Positions 45,873-58,034 are shown, counted from the stretch's first letter. The stretch: 64,000 nucleotides of DNA from Flaccisagitta enflata (GCA_965153355.1 OZ231127.1:47616001-47680000), one strand, 5' to 3'. Numbers and translations: made by a program. The notes: generated by a model from the letters alone, not told the origin.

Positions 45873-48620
45873 TCAGCTCAAGATGTCGAGTATCGAAGCA
45901 TTTTCTTTGACGTGCGCCACTTTCCTATAGTTGTCTATGGTTGATTGAATGATTGGCGAATGCGTTTTCATGGTCCCTAGTTGTTTTTGCGCGAATGCAA
46001 GCAGATGCTCTTTTATCCGTGGGATTGCTGACAAGTCATGCAAGTCTTTTACAGCGACGTAGTTGGGCGTTTTTAGAATGGAACGGAGTGCTTGGTTTTG
46101 TAGCAATTGTAACTTCTCTAAGTGACATTCTGCAGCCGTGGTAGTGCAGATACTGCCGTACTCGAAAGTTGGACGAATAATTGCTTTGTACAGGGTCGCA
46201 AGCATGTCTGGGCTATGTTCTGTTGTCATTGCCGATATCATTCTCATCAAGTTTAGTCTTTTATAGGCCTTGGCAGTTGTTTTTCGTATTTGGGGCTCGT
46301 AAGTTAGCCTTGGGTCAAACGTTACTCCAAGAAAGATGGCCTCTTGCACAGCTGATACCTTTTCATTAAACAGGTTAATGGAGAGCCCATTTTCCTCTAC
46401 TTCAGACTTGTGTCGAAAGCATTTGGTGAATAGGAGTAATTTAGACTTGGCAGGATGTAAAGAGACAAACCATTTACGGCACCAAAGCTCTAGTTTTTCT
46501 ACCGCCTCCTGCATAATCGACGTTGCTGACTTGACATCTGATTCAGTAACCCACAAACCGATATCGTCGGCAAATTGGGAAGCACTTAACTTTTCGAGGT
46601 TAAGAACGTCAGTCACATCATTCACATAGATCAAATAGAGGATTGGAGACAGACAGGAGCCTTGTGGGGTCCCTGCTTCAAGTGAAACAACTTCAGACCA
46701 TGTCCCATCGACATTGACTCTCAGTGTTCGTTCATCAAGGAATGAAAACAGAAGATTTTGCATTTGCTTTGTCAGGCCTATTTTTTCTATTTTGTATTTC
46801 AGTCCCGCTTTCCAAACACTGTCAAAGGCCGCCCGAACATCAAGGAAGAGGGCCAGAGTGCATTTTCTTGCCTTAAATCCATTACTCACTTGCTGGGCAA
46901 GTCTAAAGAGATGCTCACTTGTTGCTCTTTTTTTCCTGAAGCCCGCCTGGTGGTCATTGAAGAAGTTTTTCTGGTTCAGTTCCTGGAGTAAGTGCTTGTA
47001 CAAATATCTTTCTAACAATTTTCCAAGGCAAGACAGCAGCGAAATTGGGCGATAATTACAGGCTTGGTATTTGTCCCGTCCAGGCTTGGCCAACATCTGC
47101 ACTTTTGCACTTTTCCATGCACGAGGAAACACATTTTTAGAGAGACAATTATTGAATAGAGAGCAGATAACTTTTTTCGTCTTGCCGGAGCAGAGCTTAA
47201 GAGCGTCATAGGTGATTAGATCTTCCCCCGGCGCAGAATTGTTTTTTGTATCTAAAAGCAGAATATCAAGTTCCGCAACATCTATATTTGGAATCGAGTT
47301 AGAGTCTCTCTCAAATATTTTTTCTTCTATGTGTTGGTTGACTTCATTCTTGAATTGAACATCAAAAAGTGGACTGTCTGGTGTTCTATGAACACTTTTC
47401 AAATAGCGAGCAAACTCATCGCACCGACTTTTGTTATCAGATGTGAAGTCACCAGTTGGCGTAAGCAGCGGCGTTTCTGGCTCACCAATATCCGTGCACT
47501 GGTTTTTAAATCTGTTAAAAATCTTCCACATTTTGTGTGTGTTTTCTGCATTACAAATTTCATCTGCTAAATTTTCAACCTGCTTTTCGCGGTACTCCTT
47601 TAACTGCTGCTTTACTTTATGATTGATTTGATTGTATCTCTTGGTGAGTAGCATTCTGCTCATATCAGTTGGTGCTCTCTGACGGTTTCGAAGCAAGATT
47701 TTACGTAAGCGTATATTCTGGCGAATTTCAATCGGTAGCAGTTGCTTCTTTGCGGTGACAGGACGACTGCAACTTGCGTGCGTTTCATGAAAGATGTTGC
47801 TAATGTTTTCTATGTCACGGTCAATATTTCCTGTCAGGTTAAGCTTATCGACCTCTTTGTCTGCATGCACAGCCCACAATCTCAGGTTAACTTTACTTCG
47901 AGTATTGCAGCTTACCTTGAATTTTAGAGTAGTAACAACAGGATAATGATCAGATCCTACATCACCTAGCGTTGTACAGGACTCAATGAGAGGACTGGTG
48001 TTAGGCTCTCCAATCACCAAGTCTAAAACGTTTGAATCGCCTGTTGCGCTATCAGTGAAAGTATTTGTTCCATCATTAAAGAAAACCAAATTTTCATCAT
48101 TAAGGTTTTGCAGCAGTTTCGTCCCCCATCCATTAGTAAACCTTGAACCAAATGCTGTATGCGGACAATTGAAATCGCCAATGATGAGGCCAGGTAATTC
48201 ATTACCATTGAACTTTAAACTCTTGAATCCAGTGAGGAGTTCCAACGGGAAATGATTTTTTGGATGATTATAGACAGACATGATCTTTAATGGCTGACAG
48301 TTTTCGCTCGATGGGACAACTATTGCAGCCAGCATTTCAATGGATGTTTTATCATGAGTAATTGTTACTTGCCGACATGACCACTTGTTTGGAATCAAAA
48401 GCGCTACGCCTCCCCCCGTCGCCATTGGTCCGTCCAAAGGCTTGTCACATCTTAACATTGTGTAGTTCTCTATAGCTCTTATTGTTGAATCATCCGTTAG
48501 TCGTGTATCACTTAAGCCAAAAATACAATTTTCTCCCTGTTCTTTTATGTACCTAGCTAAATCAGCCTGACGCGTTCTCAGTCCATTCACATTTATGCAA
48601 ATAACTTTGATTCTATCCAT
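45873..48620 (-). CDS. LINE ORF2: endonuclease and reverse transcriptase, 915 aa, intact
   Basis: Residues 1-230 form an APE-like endonuclease: I-N-V-N-G-L-R, then L-S-D-T-R-L, I-I-G-D-F-N-C-P-H and near the end G-S-D-H-Y-P-V. The reverse transcriptase follows with Y-R-P-I-S-L-L-S, L-D-V-R-A-A-F-D, G-T-P-Q-G-S-C-L-S-P and the catalytic box F-A-D-D in place of the common Y-A-D-D. The C-terminal region (R-P-T-F-E-Y-G, L-Q-L-L-Q-N-Q-A-L-R) is of the Jockey/CR1-group type. I see no RNase H. There are no stops or frameshifts, so the copy is young or selected. Start at ATG 48620, overlapping the ORF1 stop. Confidence 0.93.
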   Translation of the reverse strand: MDRIKVICINVNGLRTRQADLARYIKEQGENCIFGLSDTRLTDDSTIRAIENYTMLRCDKPLDGPMATGGGVALLIPNKWSCRQVTITHDKTSIEMLAAIVVPSSENCQPLKIMSVYNHPKNHFPLELLTGFKSLKFNGNELPGLIIGDFNCPHTAFGSRFTNGWGTKLLQNLNDENLVFFNDGTNTFTDSATGDSNVLDLVIGEPNTSPLIESCTTLGDVGSDHYPVVTTLKFKVSCNTRSKVNLRLWAVHADKEVDKLNLTGNIDRDIENISNIFHETHASCSRPVTAKKQLLPIEIRQNIRLRKILLRNRQRAPTDMSRMLLTKRYNQINHKVKQQLKEYREKQVENLADEICNAENTHKMWKIFNRFKNQCTDIGEPETPLLTPTGDFTSDNKSRCDEFARYLKSVHRTPDSPLFDVQFKNEVNQHIEEKIFERDSNSIPNIDVAELDILLLDTKNNSAPGEDLITYDALKLCSGKTKKVICSLFNNCLSKNVFPRAWKSAKVQMLAKPGRDKYQACNYRPISLLSCLGKLLERYLYKHLLQELNQKNFFNDHQAGFRKKRATSEHLFRLAQQVSNGFKARKCTLALFLDVRAAFDSVWKAGLKYKIEKIGLTKQMQNLLFSFLDERTLRVNVDGTWSEVVSLEAGTPQGSCLSPILYLIYVNDVTDVLNLEKLSASQFADDIGLWVTESDVKSATSIMQEAVEKLELWCRKWFVSLHPAKSKLLLFTKCFRHKSEVEENGLSINLFNEKVSAVQEAIFLGVTFDPRLTYEPQIRKTTAKAYKRLNLMRMISAMTTEHSPDMLATLYKAIIRPTFEYGSICTTTAAECHLEKLQLLQNQALRSILKTPNYVAVKDLHDLSAIPRIKEHLLAFAQKQLGTMKTHSPIIQSTIDNYRKVAHVKENASILDILS

Positions 48621-48770
48621 TTACAGATGCAGCTTGACCTGAGTCCTGGGCAGCACTTGATGCTTCTCCAGTTGCTCGTCGTTTCCTTGCAGCTGATTCC
48701 CAAACGGACGGCTGTCGAGATTGACCACCCATGAATGAAAAGCTTTCAACGCAAGTTTGTGCAATAGACC

Positions 48771-48812
<42 letters not shown>

Positions 48813-48921
48813 AAGATGACCCTGTCGGCCTGTCCGTAAACATGGCAGAGGGAATAGAATCGGATGAGCTAGTCACTGAATCACGAACTTTGCGCTGGAA
48901 ATGAGGCCAGTAAGGCCCCAT
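48613..48921 (-). CDS. LINE ORF1 remnant
   Basis: This frame of 102 codons ends in TAG inside the sequence ATGGATAG, whose ATG starts ORF2, so the two frames overlap by 8 nt. A (GA)n run of about 35 bp encodes Ser-Leu repeats. The C-terminal 30 residues are Arg/Ala/Ser-rich. No zinc knuckle is present, and the usual ORF1 N-terminal part is missing, so this is probably only the end of ORF1. Confidence 0.5.
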
Positions 48922-49324
48922 TCCACTGAACCACGACTTCGTGCTTCAGTGGAATTGGAATTCGTGGTTCAGTGGATTAACTCTTGACCTCTTTTCAAAT
49001 TGCAATGAAACAAAAAGTCTATCCAGTCTTTCTTTGATTGGTTGCTTTGATTTATTTCAATGCACTTAGAATCTTTTTTTATTTCTCTTATACAAATAAA
49101 AATAGGTTTTTCTTTTTGTCATAAATTGCTATCTTTAGAAAATATCTCTTAATTCTTTTCTTTATTTTAAGTTTTTTTTCACAACAAAAACTTGTTCCTA
49201 TCACATGAATTTATGTCTTTATGAGAAAAAAAAGTATTCCTCACATCAATTTTTCATTGTGAAAAAACTTAGTATGGCCAGAAGTCTCACTTGCAAAATT
49301 CTTAAAAAAAAAAAAAAAAAAAAA

Positions 49325-50308
49325 ATGGACCCATCCCAGATTTTTGCACAGGGGACCTAAAAAGGCTGTAGAACAAGATTCTGATGTTTATTTTGACCTG
49401 ACTTGAGCCAAAAAAAAAAAAGAAACTGTTTTTATTGCAAAAAACGGCTATTTTTCCTAAAAAAATAGTATTAAATGAAATTTTTTTGACTTTTTTTTTA
49501 CAGAAACATAAAGTCCCAACAGTAATTGATATTTGAGTGACTCTAGAACAATTTTGAATTGGTCTATGAGGTTCAAAAATAGCATTAAAATGCTCAAAAA
49601 TGAAGAAATGACCTAAAAATTAAAAAATTGTCAAAACTGATGTTTTGGAACAGTTTCTAAAGGTAAAATATGCTGTCAGTATGAATTTCATCGATTTTCT
49701 TAAAAAAACATAGCCGTGATATGCGAAAAACACAAAACCGCAATATGCAAATGAGGTCAAAGTGCGGTTTTTGCAAAAAATGGCTTTGGAAAGGTAAGTA
49801 CTCAATATTTGATTGTGTTTAGCTTCTATAAAAAGAAAAAACATGTTTTGCTATTTTTTGCAAAAATCGCCCTTTGATCTAATTTGCATATTGCGTTTTG
49901 CGTTTTTCGCTTATCACGGCCATGTTTATTTAAGTAAATTGATGAAATTCATACTGACAGCATATTTTTCCCTTGGAAACTGTTCCAAATCATCAGTTTT
50001 GACGATATTTTAATTCTTAGGTCATTTCTTCATTTTTGAGCATTTTAATGCTATTTTTGAACCTCATAGACCTATTAAAAATTGTTCTACATTCACTCAA
50101 ATATTAATTACTATTGGTACTTTATGTTTCTGCAAAAAAAAGGGCCAAAATATTTCATTTAATGCCATTTTTTTAGGAAAAATAGCTGTTTTTTTCATTT
50201 AAACCCATTTCTTTTTTTTTTTTGGCTCAAGTTAGGTCAAAATGAACATCAGAATCTTGTTCTACAGCCTTTTTATGTCCCCTGTGCAAAAATCTGGGAT
50301 GGGTCCAT
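49325..50308. mobile_element. palindromic fold-back element P1, 984 bp
   Basis: The left arm starts ATGGACCCATCCCAGATTTT and the right arm is its inverse, with matching sequence nearly to the centre (about 49816). Shared inner blocks include TTTGCATATTGCGTTTTGCG. Poly-A borders the left end and poly-T the right. No coding sequence. Confidence 0.85.
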
Positions 50309-51063
50309 TTTTTTTTTTCATAACCCACCGTGCTGCCTAGCTGTGATAGGTTGGAAAAAATGACACAGCATAGCCACCTATTCTGGAGTGTTATATACAA
50401 CTAGACGGACATCTCCATGCGTGAGACCAAAAATTCTGTTTGGATTTTTACGAGAAAACGCCGTTAAAAGCCGTAAAATGCCGTAAAATGGGCATTTTTC
50501 ACCGTTTTTTTTTAGTATAATGAACTAAAAAGTAGCCAAGCTAGTCAGGAAATGGTCAAACAATATTGATATGGCACTGAGACACAATCACGCAAAAATT
50601 CAGGCCAAGCAGCCATCATTTGATATCATTTTAAACCGTAACATGCCGTTAAACTGGCATTTTCAAGCATTTTTTGGAAGTTGCTCTCTTTTATCGCAGG
50701 ACAGTTGCTTCAAAAATGCCATAAAAAGGGTAATAGGTGCTAGGACAAACATATATCAAAGTTTCTCAACACAGCGTTGCAATTTGGCCTCATGAAAGTC
50801 CCGTAAAAAGTTGTTAAATGCCGTTAAAATGGCATTTTAAGCTTTTTTTTACAGCATTATTGCTCATGCAACTGCTCTGCTGGTCAAAAATCAGTAAAAC
50901 CATGATGAGTTGGCGCTAAAATACATTCATCCAGATACTTTAAGCGATTCAGAACAATTTCAAGTCGTAAAAATGATATTGGAAGGCCAGAAAATGCCGT
51001 AAAAATGGAATATCTGACACTTTTCAGGGTAGTAATTGAGACAGTTAGGTCAATATCATCTCT

Positions 51064-51341
<278 letters not shown>

Positions 51342-51509
51342 GTTTAGCTACTTATGCAATGTAATACTTTGCTGAGTTAACTAAGTTTCAAAACCAGAAT
51401 TAGAAACAAGTTGTGTTTGATAGAAGTACGGAACTCTCGATCAAAATGAAGCATTCCGAGGCTCGTTCTTGCATCGCTCCCACCGCATATTCACGAGCAA
51501 GTCTCCAAA

Positions 51510-51512
51510 CAC

Positions 51513-51564
<52 letters not shown>

Positions 51565-51655
51565 GGGCACTAACGCGTGTAAAAACACACACACCTATGC
51601 GCATACACACACATGTACACGCACACACACACACACACACACACACGCATGCACG

Positions 51656-51698
<43 letters not shown>

Positions 51699-51712
51699 GT
51701 ACATGCACACAC
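51510..51712. repeat. (CA)n microsatellite, right arm of P2
   Basis: CA with CACG and ATGCACG variants, roughly mirroring the left-arm array. Confidence 0.95.
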
Positions 51713-51815
51713 ACAGACGCACACATAAATGCAACACAAGCAGAGGAGTTGCATGGGCCTAAATACCCGAAAAAATGCCACAAATGCTAACGGCATTTTA
51801 CGACCTTTTACGGTA

Positions 51816-51989
51816 CAGTTGAGCTTCACTAGAGTGCATGCCAAGGGGCTGGGCTAAATTATGCCTTATAATGAAGATGCCTTATTGCCAATATAGAAAT
51901 AACTAAAATATCTTTCAAGGGACTGTAAGTTAGATGCCTTATAGGCGGGCATGCCTTATTAGCGGGTGCGCTCTAGCAGTGCTCCACTG
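51816..51989. mobile_element. 174-bp pogo-like MITE, second copy
   Basis: Ends CAGTTGAGCTTCACTAGAGT and, inverted, CAGTGGAGCACTGCTAGAGC, flanked by TA (51814-51815 and 51990-51991). Same family as 39942-40112. It breaks the symmetry of P2, so it inserted later. Confidence 0.85.
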
Positions 51990-52760
51990 TACTTTGACGG
52001 GACAATATTGCAACAATGTTGAGAAACTTTATAATTCGTTTGTTTTAGGCTCTAATACACTTCTTCTGACAGTTTTCAAGTTACTGTCGTGCTCTACGAG
52101 TGAGTAACACCCAAAAATGCTTAAAAATGCCATCTTGACAGCATTTAACGGCAAAAAATGATACCAGTTGATTTTGGCATAACCTAAATTTTTGCTTGAT
52201 CGTGTATCAGTGCCATATTATTATATTTCGCCATTTCCTGACTAGATTGGCAATTCTTTAGCTCTTTATACACAAACGATGTTGAAAAATGCCCATTTTA
52301 CGGCATTTTACGGCTTTTAACGGCGTTTTCTCGTCAAAATCCAAACAGAATTTTTGGTCTCACGCATGGGGACATCCGTCTAGGTGTATATAACACTCCA
52401 GAATAGGTCGCTATGCTGTGTCATTTTTTCCTACGTATCACAGCTAGGCAGCACGGTGAACCCTTAAAATTGAGATTTTCTCCATCGAGATTCCTGGCTG
52501 AGTAGATAGGAAAAAATATTTTGCTTTTGACAGCAACATTCTCTTTGTTTAGTAAGTCTACTTAGGTGAAGATAAAGAGTAAGAGGTAAAAAGAAAGAAG
52601 ATGATTTGAAAGTGAATTAAGATTACATTGATTATCTTTGCTACAATGACAAAATCAGTTATTTCCAATTCCACTGAAGCAGGAATTGTAAAAAGCACAA
52701 GTCATTCTTTATTCCACTGAAGCACGACGTCGTGATTCAGTGGAAATGATTTTAACTCAC

Positions 52761-53510
52761 GCAAAATTTTCGTGATTAAATGGTTGCCTGGAATCGGATA
52801 AGCTTATAAGCTAGGCTCGTCAGTCGATCCTACGACCGATTGAAGCCAAGCCAAGGCAAATATGAGAGCGTTTGTTGTCTGATCCGACTGGAAAATTGTA
52901 CACTCTTTTTATTGAGTAAGGACCAAGTTTATAAGGACATGAGGCTGAAATTCTGCTAAAATCTAAGGACATTTTATTGACAAGCCTCAGCCTTAGATAT
53001 AAAGAAAATTTTTTTTCATATAACAGATTTTGATCATTTTTTAAAAAATTGCCATAAAAACGTATCTTCAGAATAGCAAATAGTAATAACTTACTTTTTC
53101 TTACATTTAATTTGTTTATCATGAAAATGAATGCGAATCATTTTATTATTGTAAATCAATTCTTCATCATAAATGTAAGTTTTTACAATTCTTATTCATT
53201 TAAAAAATTAGAAGTACAAGAAATATTATGGGTACATTCAAAATATTTCAGCCTTAAATCTGCAAAGATTTGAATAAAAAAAAAGAAAAAAAAAAAGAAA
53301 AAGAAAAACTGAAAAGAGTGTATCAGTGTTTCCTTGTAAGTAAGGATCGTCCCATGTTTTCGCTTTTGTTTTAGACATATGCTTCTTGACTCTTCAAGTC
53401 ACTTTGTCCATTCGTCCACCAGCCCATACGGCTGTCTGTCTGGCCATGATGGTTGATAGCATCCTAATATCAGTATACATTCCAAAATCAAAATAACCTC
53501 TGTATTTTTA
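52761..53510. other. no feature recognised
   Basis: AT-rich sequence with an A/G-rich tract at 53275-53310. Confidence 0.4.
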
Positions 53511-53660
53511 ATCATGTGCGCGCAACTCTCTAACCCATTGTTGTTGGTTGGTCGGTCGGTTTGTTGGTTGGTTGGTCCGTCCTTCCGTCTGTAACACTTT
53601 ACTTTTTCAGCAATTTCATGTGGTTTTAGCATTACTGCTCCAGCCCGAAAACTTTGACAT
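53510..53660 (+). mobile_element. hairpin-ended element (family A), degenerate copy
   Basis: AATCATGTGCGCGCAACTCT is followed by a GGTTGGTCGGTC array, GTAACACTTTACTTTTT and ATTACTGCTCCAGCCCG. The distal end is lost. Confidence 0.55.
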
Positions 53661-53664
53661 GAAA

Positions 53665-54900
53665 AGAAAAAACATTGTATCAGTGTACATGGCAATTATA
53701 AACTACTACCTAGGAAAAAGTTTTGACAGAAATGTTAGATATTTAAAAAAAAACAACTAATCTGCTTCAGAAAATCTACCAAATTAGTGCAGTCTTGTTC
53801 CAGTAGTTCAAAGTGTTTAGAAATGGCAAGCTAAAAAGTAGAAGCAGTTATTTGTGAAAATGATGATTATAAAAAAAAAAAAAAAAAAAAAAAAATTAAA
53901 CACCACCTTCTACCTAAGATATCTCCACTTGCAGAACAGCAAGAAAGTTTTTTTTTTAAAGCAAATTAATCTATATAAAAAAATCTGAATGATGAGCCCA
54001 ATCTGCGTACTGTAGCTTTAATCATTTAGAAATAGCAAGCAGAACTATCAAGCTACTCCCAGATTGATGGGTATGCAAAATCTACCCACAAACAGTAGAA
54101 CAAGATCACCCCTAAACCTTTATAATAGCCCTGAAAGTAACTTAATTGACCTGGCTAAAGAATTTTTTTAAAGAAAAAAGGTTACAGGCCATACTAGCAC
54201 TGTTCATATCAAAATTTGTTTCAAATATAATAAATAGATCACAACATTCTCTAGGTGTGTCCAAACTTTTTTCCTAGGTAGTACAAAGGACTCAGAGCTC
54301 CCTGGTTTGTAATTGCACGCAACCTTGCGAGGGGAACGACGGACCGACCAACGTTTACTATGTTCTGAGTCTGTAGGGGTTCGACCAAAAACTAATTTGA
54401 CTTTTTGCTTCCATTTCCAGAATAAAAACTACTAAATCTCTTATTTTAGAGCAATTTCAAGCTAATGTTCTTAAACTTGGTTCTAATGAAAATAAAGAGT
54501 GTATCATTCCCCTGGCTTAATTTCTGTTCTCATGACTGTTGCCCCCATCAATTCAAGTTAAGACGAGGACTACTGTACTCAATAAACCAATACAGTCGTA
54601 AGGCTAAATCAAGGCCGAGGCTAAATTTATCTAAATCTAATTCTTACTAAGCTCGAAAATTTTGATCAGTTTTGCGTCCTGCGTTGTGCTTTTGTTCCAC
54701 AGTTTGCTGTCCGAGGCGCGAAAATAGGGAGGATAAGAAGAGATATCTGCAGAGAGGTTGGAAGTATAAAACAATTACGCGGGGTCACAAAATCGTTGCG
54801 GACGGATGGGTAGAGGCATCCAAGCCCCATCCACACCCCATGCACCCCACACCAACACACTTACCTCCCCCCAAAAAATACATCTGAAATACATCTGAAA
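53665..54900. other. mostly unannotated; one pogo-like terminus
   Basis: A (A)n run lies at 53872-53895. GAGGACTACTGTA preceded by CCCCCATCAATTCAAGTTAA (ending about 54575) looks like one end of a pogo-like MITE related to 11780-12325, but the partner end was not found. A family-A fragment (GCACGCAACCTTGCGAGGGG) lies near 54315. Confidence 0.4.
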
Positions 54901-54906
54901 TGCTCG

Positions 54907-56490
54907 TTTTTGGGCGGCGGCCCGAAAGGGTCCGATGAACTATGCTATCACATATACAGGATTTTTTTCCTTCTCCTTCTTCTTCATCCATCCCCCCTCC
55001 AAGGCTCAAATCCCAGCCTTGAGGCTCAAATCCCAGCCGTGAGGCTTGAATCCCAGTCTTGAGTCTCAATTCCCAGTATTGAGGCCCAGATCCCAACCTA
55101 GAGGCTCAAATCCCTGCCTAGAGACTCAAATCACAGCCTTAAGGCTCAAATCCCGGAAGAAATTTCGAAGACGCTACTGATTTTTTGTTTTTACCGGGTT
55201 TTCCCGTTTAGACGAAGCTTTAATTCGAGTAGATTCGGTTTGAAATGTATAAAACCTAGCTCTCACCTAGCCCTAACGCTAGCCCTGACCCTAACCCTAA
55301 CCCTAAAACCACCCCCAACCCCAACCTCAACCCTAACCCTACCCCTAACCCTAAATAACAGGTCGCCCAAGGGCAATATGTGGTCAGCGATACCCGTTGC
55401 CCTGCTTTGAGTGATTGTGAATTGGAGTGAGGGGAAGCAGGGCAGCGGCCCCGAAGGGGACGAAGTCCTGTAGAACACAGGGGGACTTTCGTTCGTCCTG
55501 CCTGAAAAAGTGGATGAGATGCTATAGAGACCTTCAAGAGCCTAAACTGAGGTCCAAGAAGGCTGAGGTAAGGCCTGATAATGCAAATCTGAAGCTTGAG
55601 AGGGCTGACTTAAAGCTTGAGAGAGCTGGATTTAAGCTTGACAGGTCAGAGGACTGATTTGAAGCCTGAGAGCAAGAAATTGAGGCTTTGATAGCTGATT
55701 TGAGGCCTGAGAGGCCTAATTTGAGGCCTGAGAGACGTGGTTTGAAGCCTGAGAGGCCAGGTTTGAGGCCTGAGAAGCCTAGTTTGAGGCCAGAGAGGCC
55801 AGGTTTGAGGCCAGAGACTTGGGAGGTTGGATTTGAGGCCTGAGAGGCCAGATTTGAGGCCTGAGAGGCTGGATTTGAGGCCTGAGAGGCTGGATTTGAG
55901 GCCTGAGCAGCTGGATTTGAGGCCTGAGAGGCTGGATTTGAGGCCTGAGAGGCCAGATTTTAGGTCTCAGAGGCCAAATTTGAGGCCTGGGGGGCCTGAT
56001 GGGGGGGGACGAACGGACGAACGAACAAACGGACGGACGGACGGACGAACGAAAGTCCCCCTGTGTTCTACAGGACTTCGTCCCCTTTGGGGCCGCTGCC
56101 CAAAAACCCGCTTAGAAAGTAAGTAAAACAAAAGACATCAGCGAGTTCGAAAACAGTACCCAAATCCCAGCCTTGAGGCCCAAATCCCAGCCTCTGGCCT
56201 CAAATCTCAGCCGCAGGGCTTAAATCCCAGTCTTGAGGCTCAACTCCCAGTCTCAAGGCTCAAATCCCAGTTTTGAGGCTCATATTTCAGCCCGAGGCTC
56301 AAATCCCAGCCCAAGGCTCAAATCTCTGCCTAGAGGCTCATATCCCAGCCTTTTGGCTCATATCCCAGCCTCCAGGCTCAAATCCCAGCCTCGAGGCTCA
56401 AATCCAAGCCTCGAGGCTCAAATTCCAGCATCGAGCCTCAAAACTTACTGAGCATAGGTCATTGGCCCCTTTGGCGCTGCTGCCCTCTGC
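54907..56490. mobile_element. composite TIR element (family D) with GGCTCAAATCCCAGCC arrays, hosting a family-C copy
   Basis: The left end TTTTTGGGCGGCGGCCCGAAA and right end (inverted) GGGCAGCAGCGCCAAAGGGG, each followed by GACCTATGCT-like sequence, resemble each other. Tandem arrays of GGCTCAAATCCCAGCCTTGA (16-20 bp) fill both flanks. A CCCTAACCCTAA-type stretch (55265-55355) and the complete family-C element lie inside. The termini of families C and D are related. Confidence 0.6.
55440..56101. mobile_element. 58-bp TIR element with internal minisatellite (family C), copy 2
   Basis: Ends GGGCAGCGGCCCCGAAGGGG and, inverted, GGGCAGCGGCCCCAAAGGGG continue as ACGAAGTCCTGTAGAACACA. Inside is a GAGGCCTGAGAGGCTGGATT array (period about 24 bp), then GGACGGAC. 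Both ends differ from copy 1 at the same positions. Confidence 0.85.
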
Positions 56491-56499
56491 AGGCCTCTT

Positions 56500-57165
56500 G
56501 ATTTTTCTTTTCTGCCAAGAAGCACAAATTTTCCCCTGAATGCTGCCGACTTGACTTGATTGTGAGGATAAGGGAAAATGTAAAGGAATAACTTTTGTTT
56601 TGTGAATTTCCCACTTTAGTGGGCCACTTATCCAGTGGATTTAAAAATAATATTCAAACTGATTTTTCTTTAGATTTGAAAAAAAAAATGTGATTTGGGA
56701 AAAAATGAGCAGATTTTTTTTTTATCCTTTTCATTTTTCCATTCTCAATTAGTTAGTTTTGATAAAATAAAAAAAAAACACATTAAATAAAAAATTAGAC
56801 AGTAAGTCAAGTTTTTAAGTAGTGCGATGGCTCTACATATTTGATAAGGAGAAAAAAGAACAATTGCACCCATATTTCTTATTTTTTCACTATTTGTATC
56901 ACCATTATATATTTTGTTGAAAAAATGCTTCATGAAACACATGACGATGTTACTAACTTTTACGTAGGCATAGTGTTTTCTTTTTTTGGTTCACAGTAAG
57001 AGAGATCAAGATCAAGTTATATTATTAACTCAAATTGACTTTATGTCAATCAACGATATTACAATAGAGCAGTCATCTTAAAACTGCAATATGCAAATGA
57101 TGTCAATGCTGACGTCAACGTCATTTGATCCTTACTACTTGTCCTTTTCCTTCTTCAGTCCTTCT
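56500..57165. other. no feature recognised
   Basis: AT-rich with A- and T-runs. Confidence 0.45.
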
Positions 57166-57167
57166 TC

Positions 57168-57306
57168 TTTTTCTTTTTCTTCTTTTTCTTCTTTTTTTGT
57201 CCTCCTTCCTCTTCCTCTTCTTCTTCTTCTTCTCCTTCTTCTTCTTCTTCTCCTTCTTCTTCTTCTTCTTCTTCTTCTTCTTCTTCTTCTTCTTCTTCTT
57301 CTTTTT
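57168..57306. repeat. (TTC)n / (TTTTTC)n microsatellite
   Basis: TTC array with CTCC and TTTTTC interruptions. Confidence 0.95.
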
Positions 57307-57429
57307 CAGGAACCTGCCGATATCTTCCTTCCCTGCTGAGAAGCAGCGCTGCTGGCTGCTCCAGAATCAAGAGGCCTGCACTCATGTAGGGGCAACGGGT
57401 ACCGTTGACCATCTTACGCTTTTGAGACT

Positions 57430-57643
57430 ATTCCACTTCTCGACTCGTGCGTTACGGACGGACGGACGCAAGAACGGACGGACGGACGCAACGACGGACG
57501 GATGGACGGACGGATGGATGAACGGACGGATGGACAGACGGATGGACAGACGGGCGGACGGACGGATGGACAGGCGGACGGACGGACGGATGGACGGACG
57601 GACGGAAAAAAGCCTCCTAAAGAGTTGCGTGTCCGCAACGAAA
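57430..57643 (-). mobile_element. hairpin-ended element (family A), copy 13, left end missing
   Basis: About 150 bp of GACG/GATG/GACA array, then AAAGAGTTGCGTGTCCGCAA and CGAAAAAG. The ACAAGGCC end is absent. Confidence 0.65.
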
Positions 57644-57704
57644 AAGGGCAAATAAGAATTTTTTTTCTGATGCTCAATGTTTTTATTCAACAGTTGCCAA
57701 GTTG

Positions 57705-57867
57705 TTGTTAGTCGCGGACACGCGACTCTACGCCTTGCCGTGTCGGTCGGTCGGTCGGTCGGTAGGTCGGTCCGTCCGTCTGTCACATTTTTGAGTTCCG
57801 AACGGTTTTCGCATTATTGCTCCTGCCCAACCGTCCGCGACTGGATTGCCGTGTATCCGGCCTTGTT
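57705..57867 (+). mobile_element. hairpin-ended element (family A), copy 14
   Basis: Starts TTAGTCGCGGACACGCGACT, has a GGTCGGTC array, ends CCGTCCGCGACTGG and GTGTATCCGGCCTTGTT. C-type stem at both ends. The copy at 27206 is almost identical. Confidence 0.88.
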
Positions 57868-58034
57868 TTTAGTTGCGGACAAGAGGCTTTGTCCGTCGGT
57901 CCGTTGGTCCGTCGGTCCGTCGGTCCGTCGGTCCGTCGGTCCGTCATGGTGATTGAGTTGGAAAGTGTGAAAACGGGCATTTCCGCCCCTGCCCACCCGT
58001 CCGCAACTGGTATTGGCCGTGTATCCGGCCTTGC
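57866..58034 (+). mobile_element. hairpin-ended element (family A), copy 15, tandem with copy 14
   Basis: It starts TTTTTAGTTGCGGACAAGAG directly at the end of copy 14, has a (GTCCGTCG)n array and ends CCGTCCGCAACTGG and GTGTATCCGGCCTTG. T-type stem at both ends, unlike its neighbour. Confidence 0.85.
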
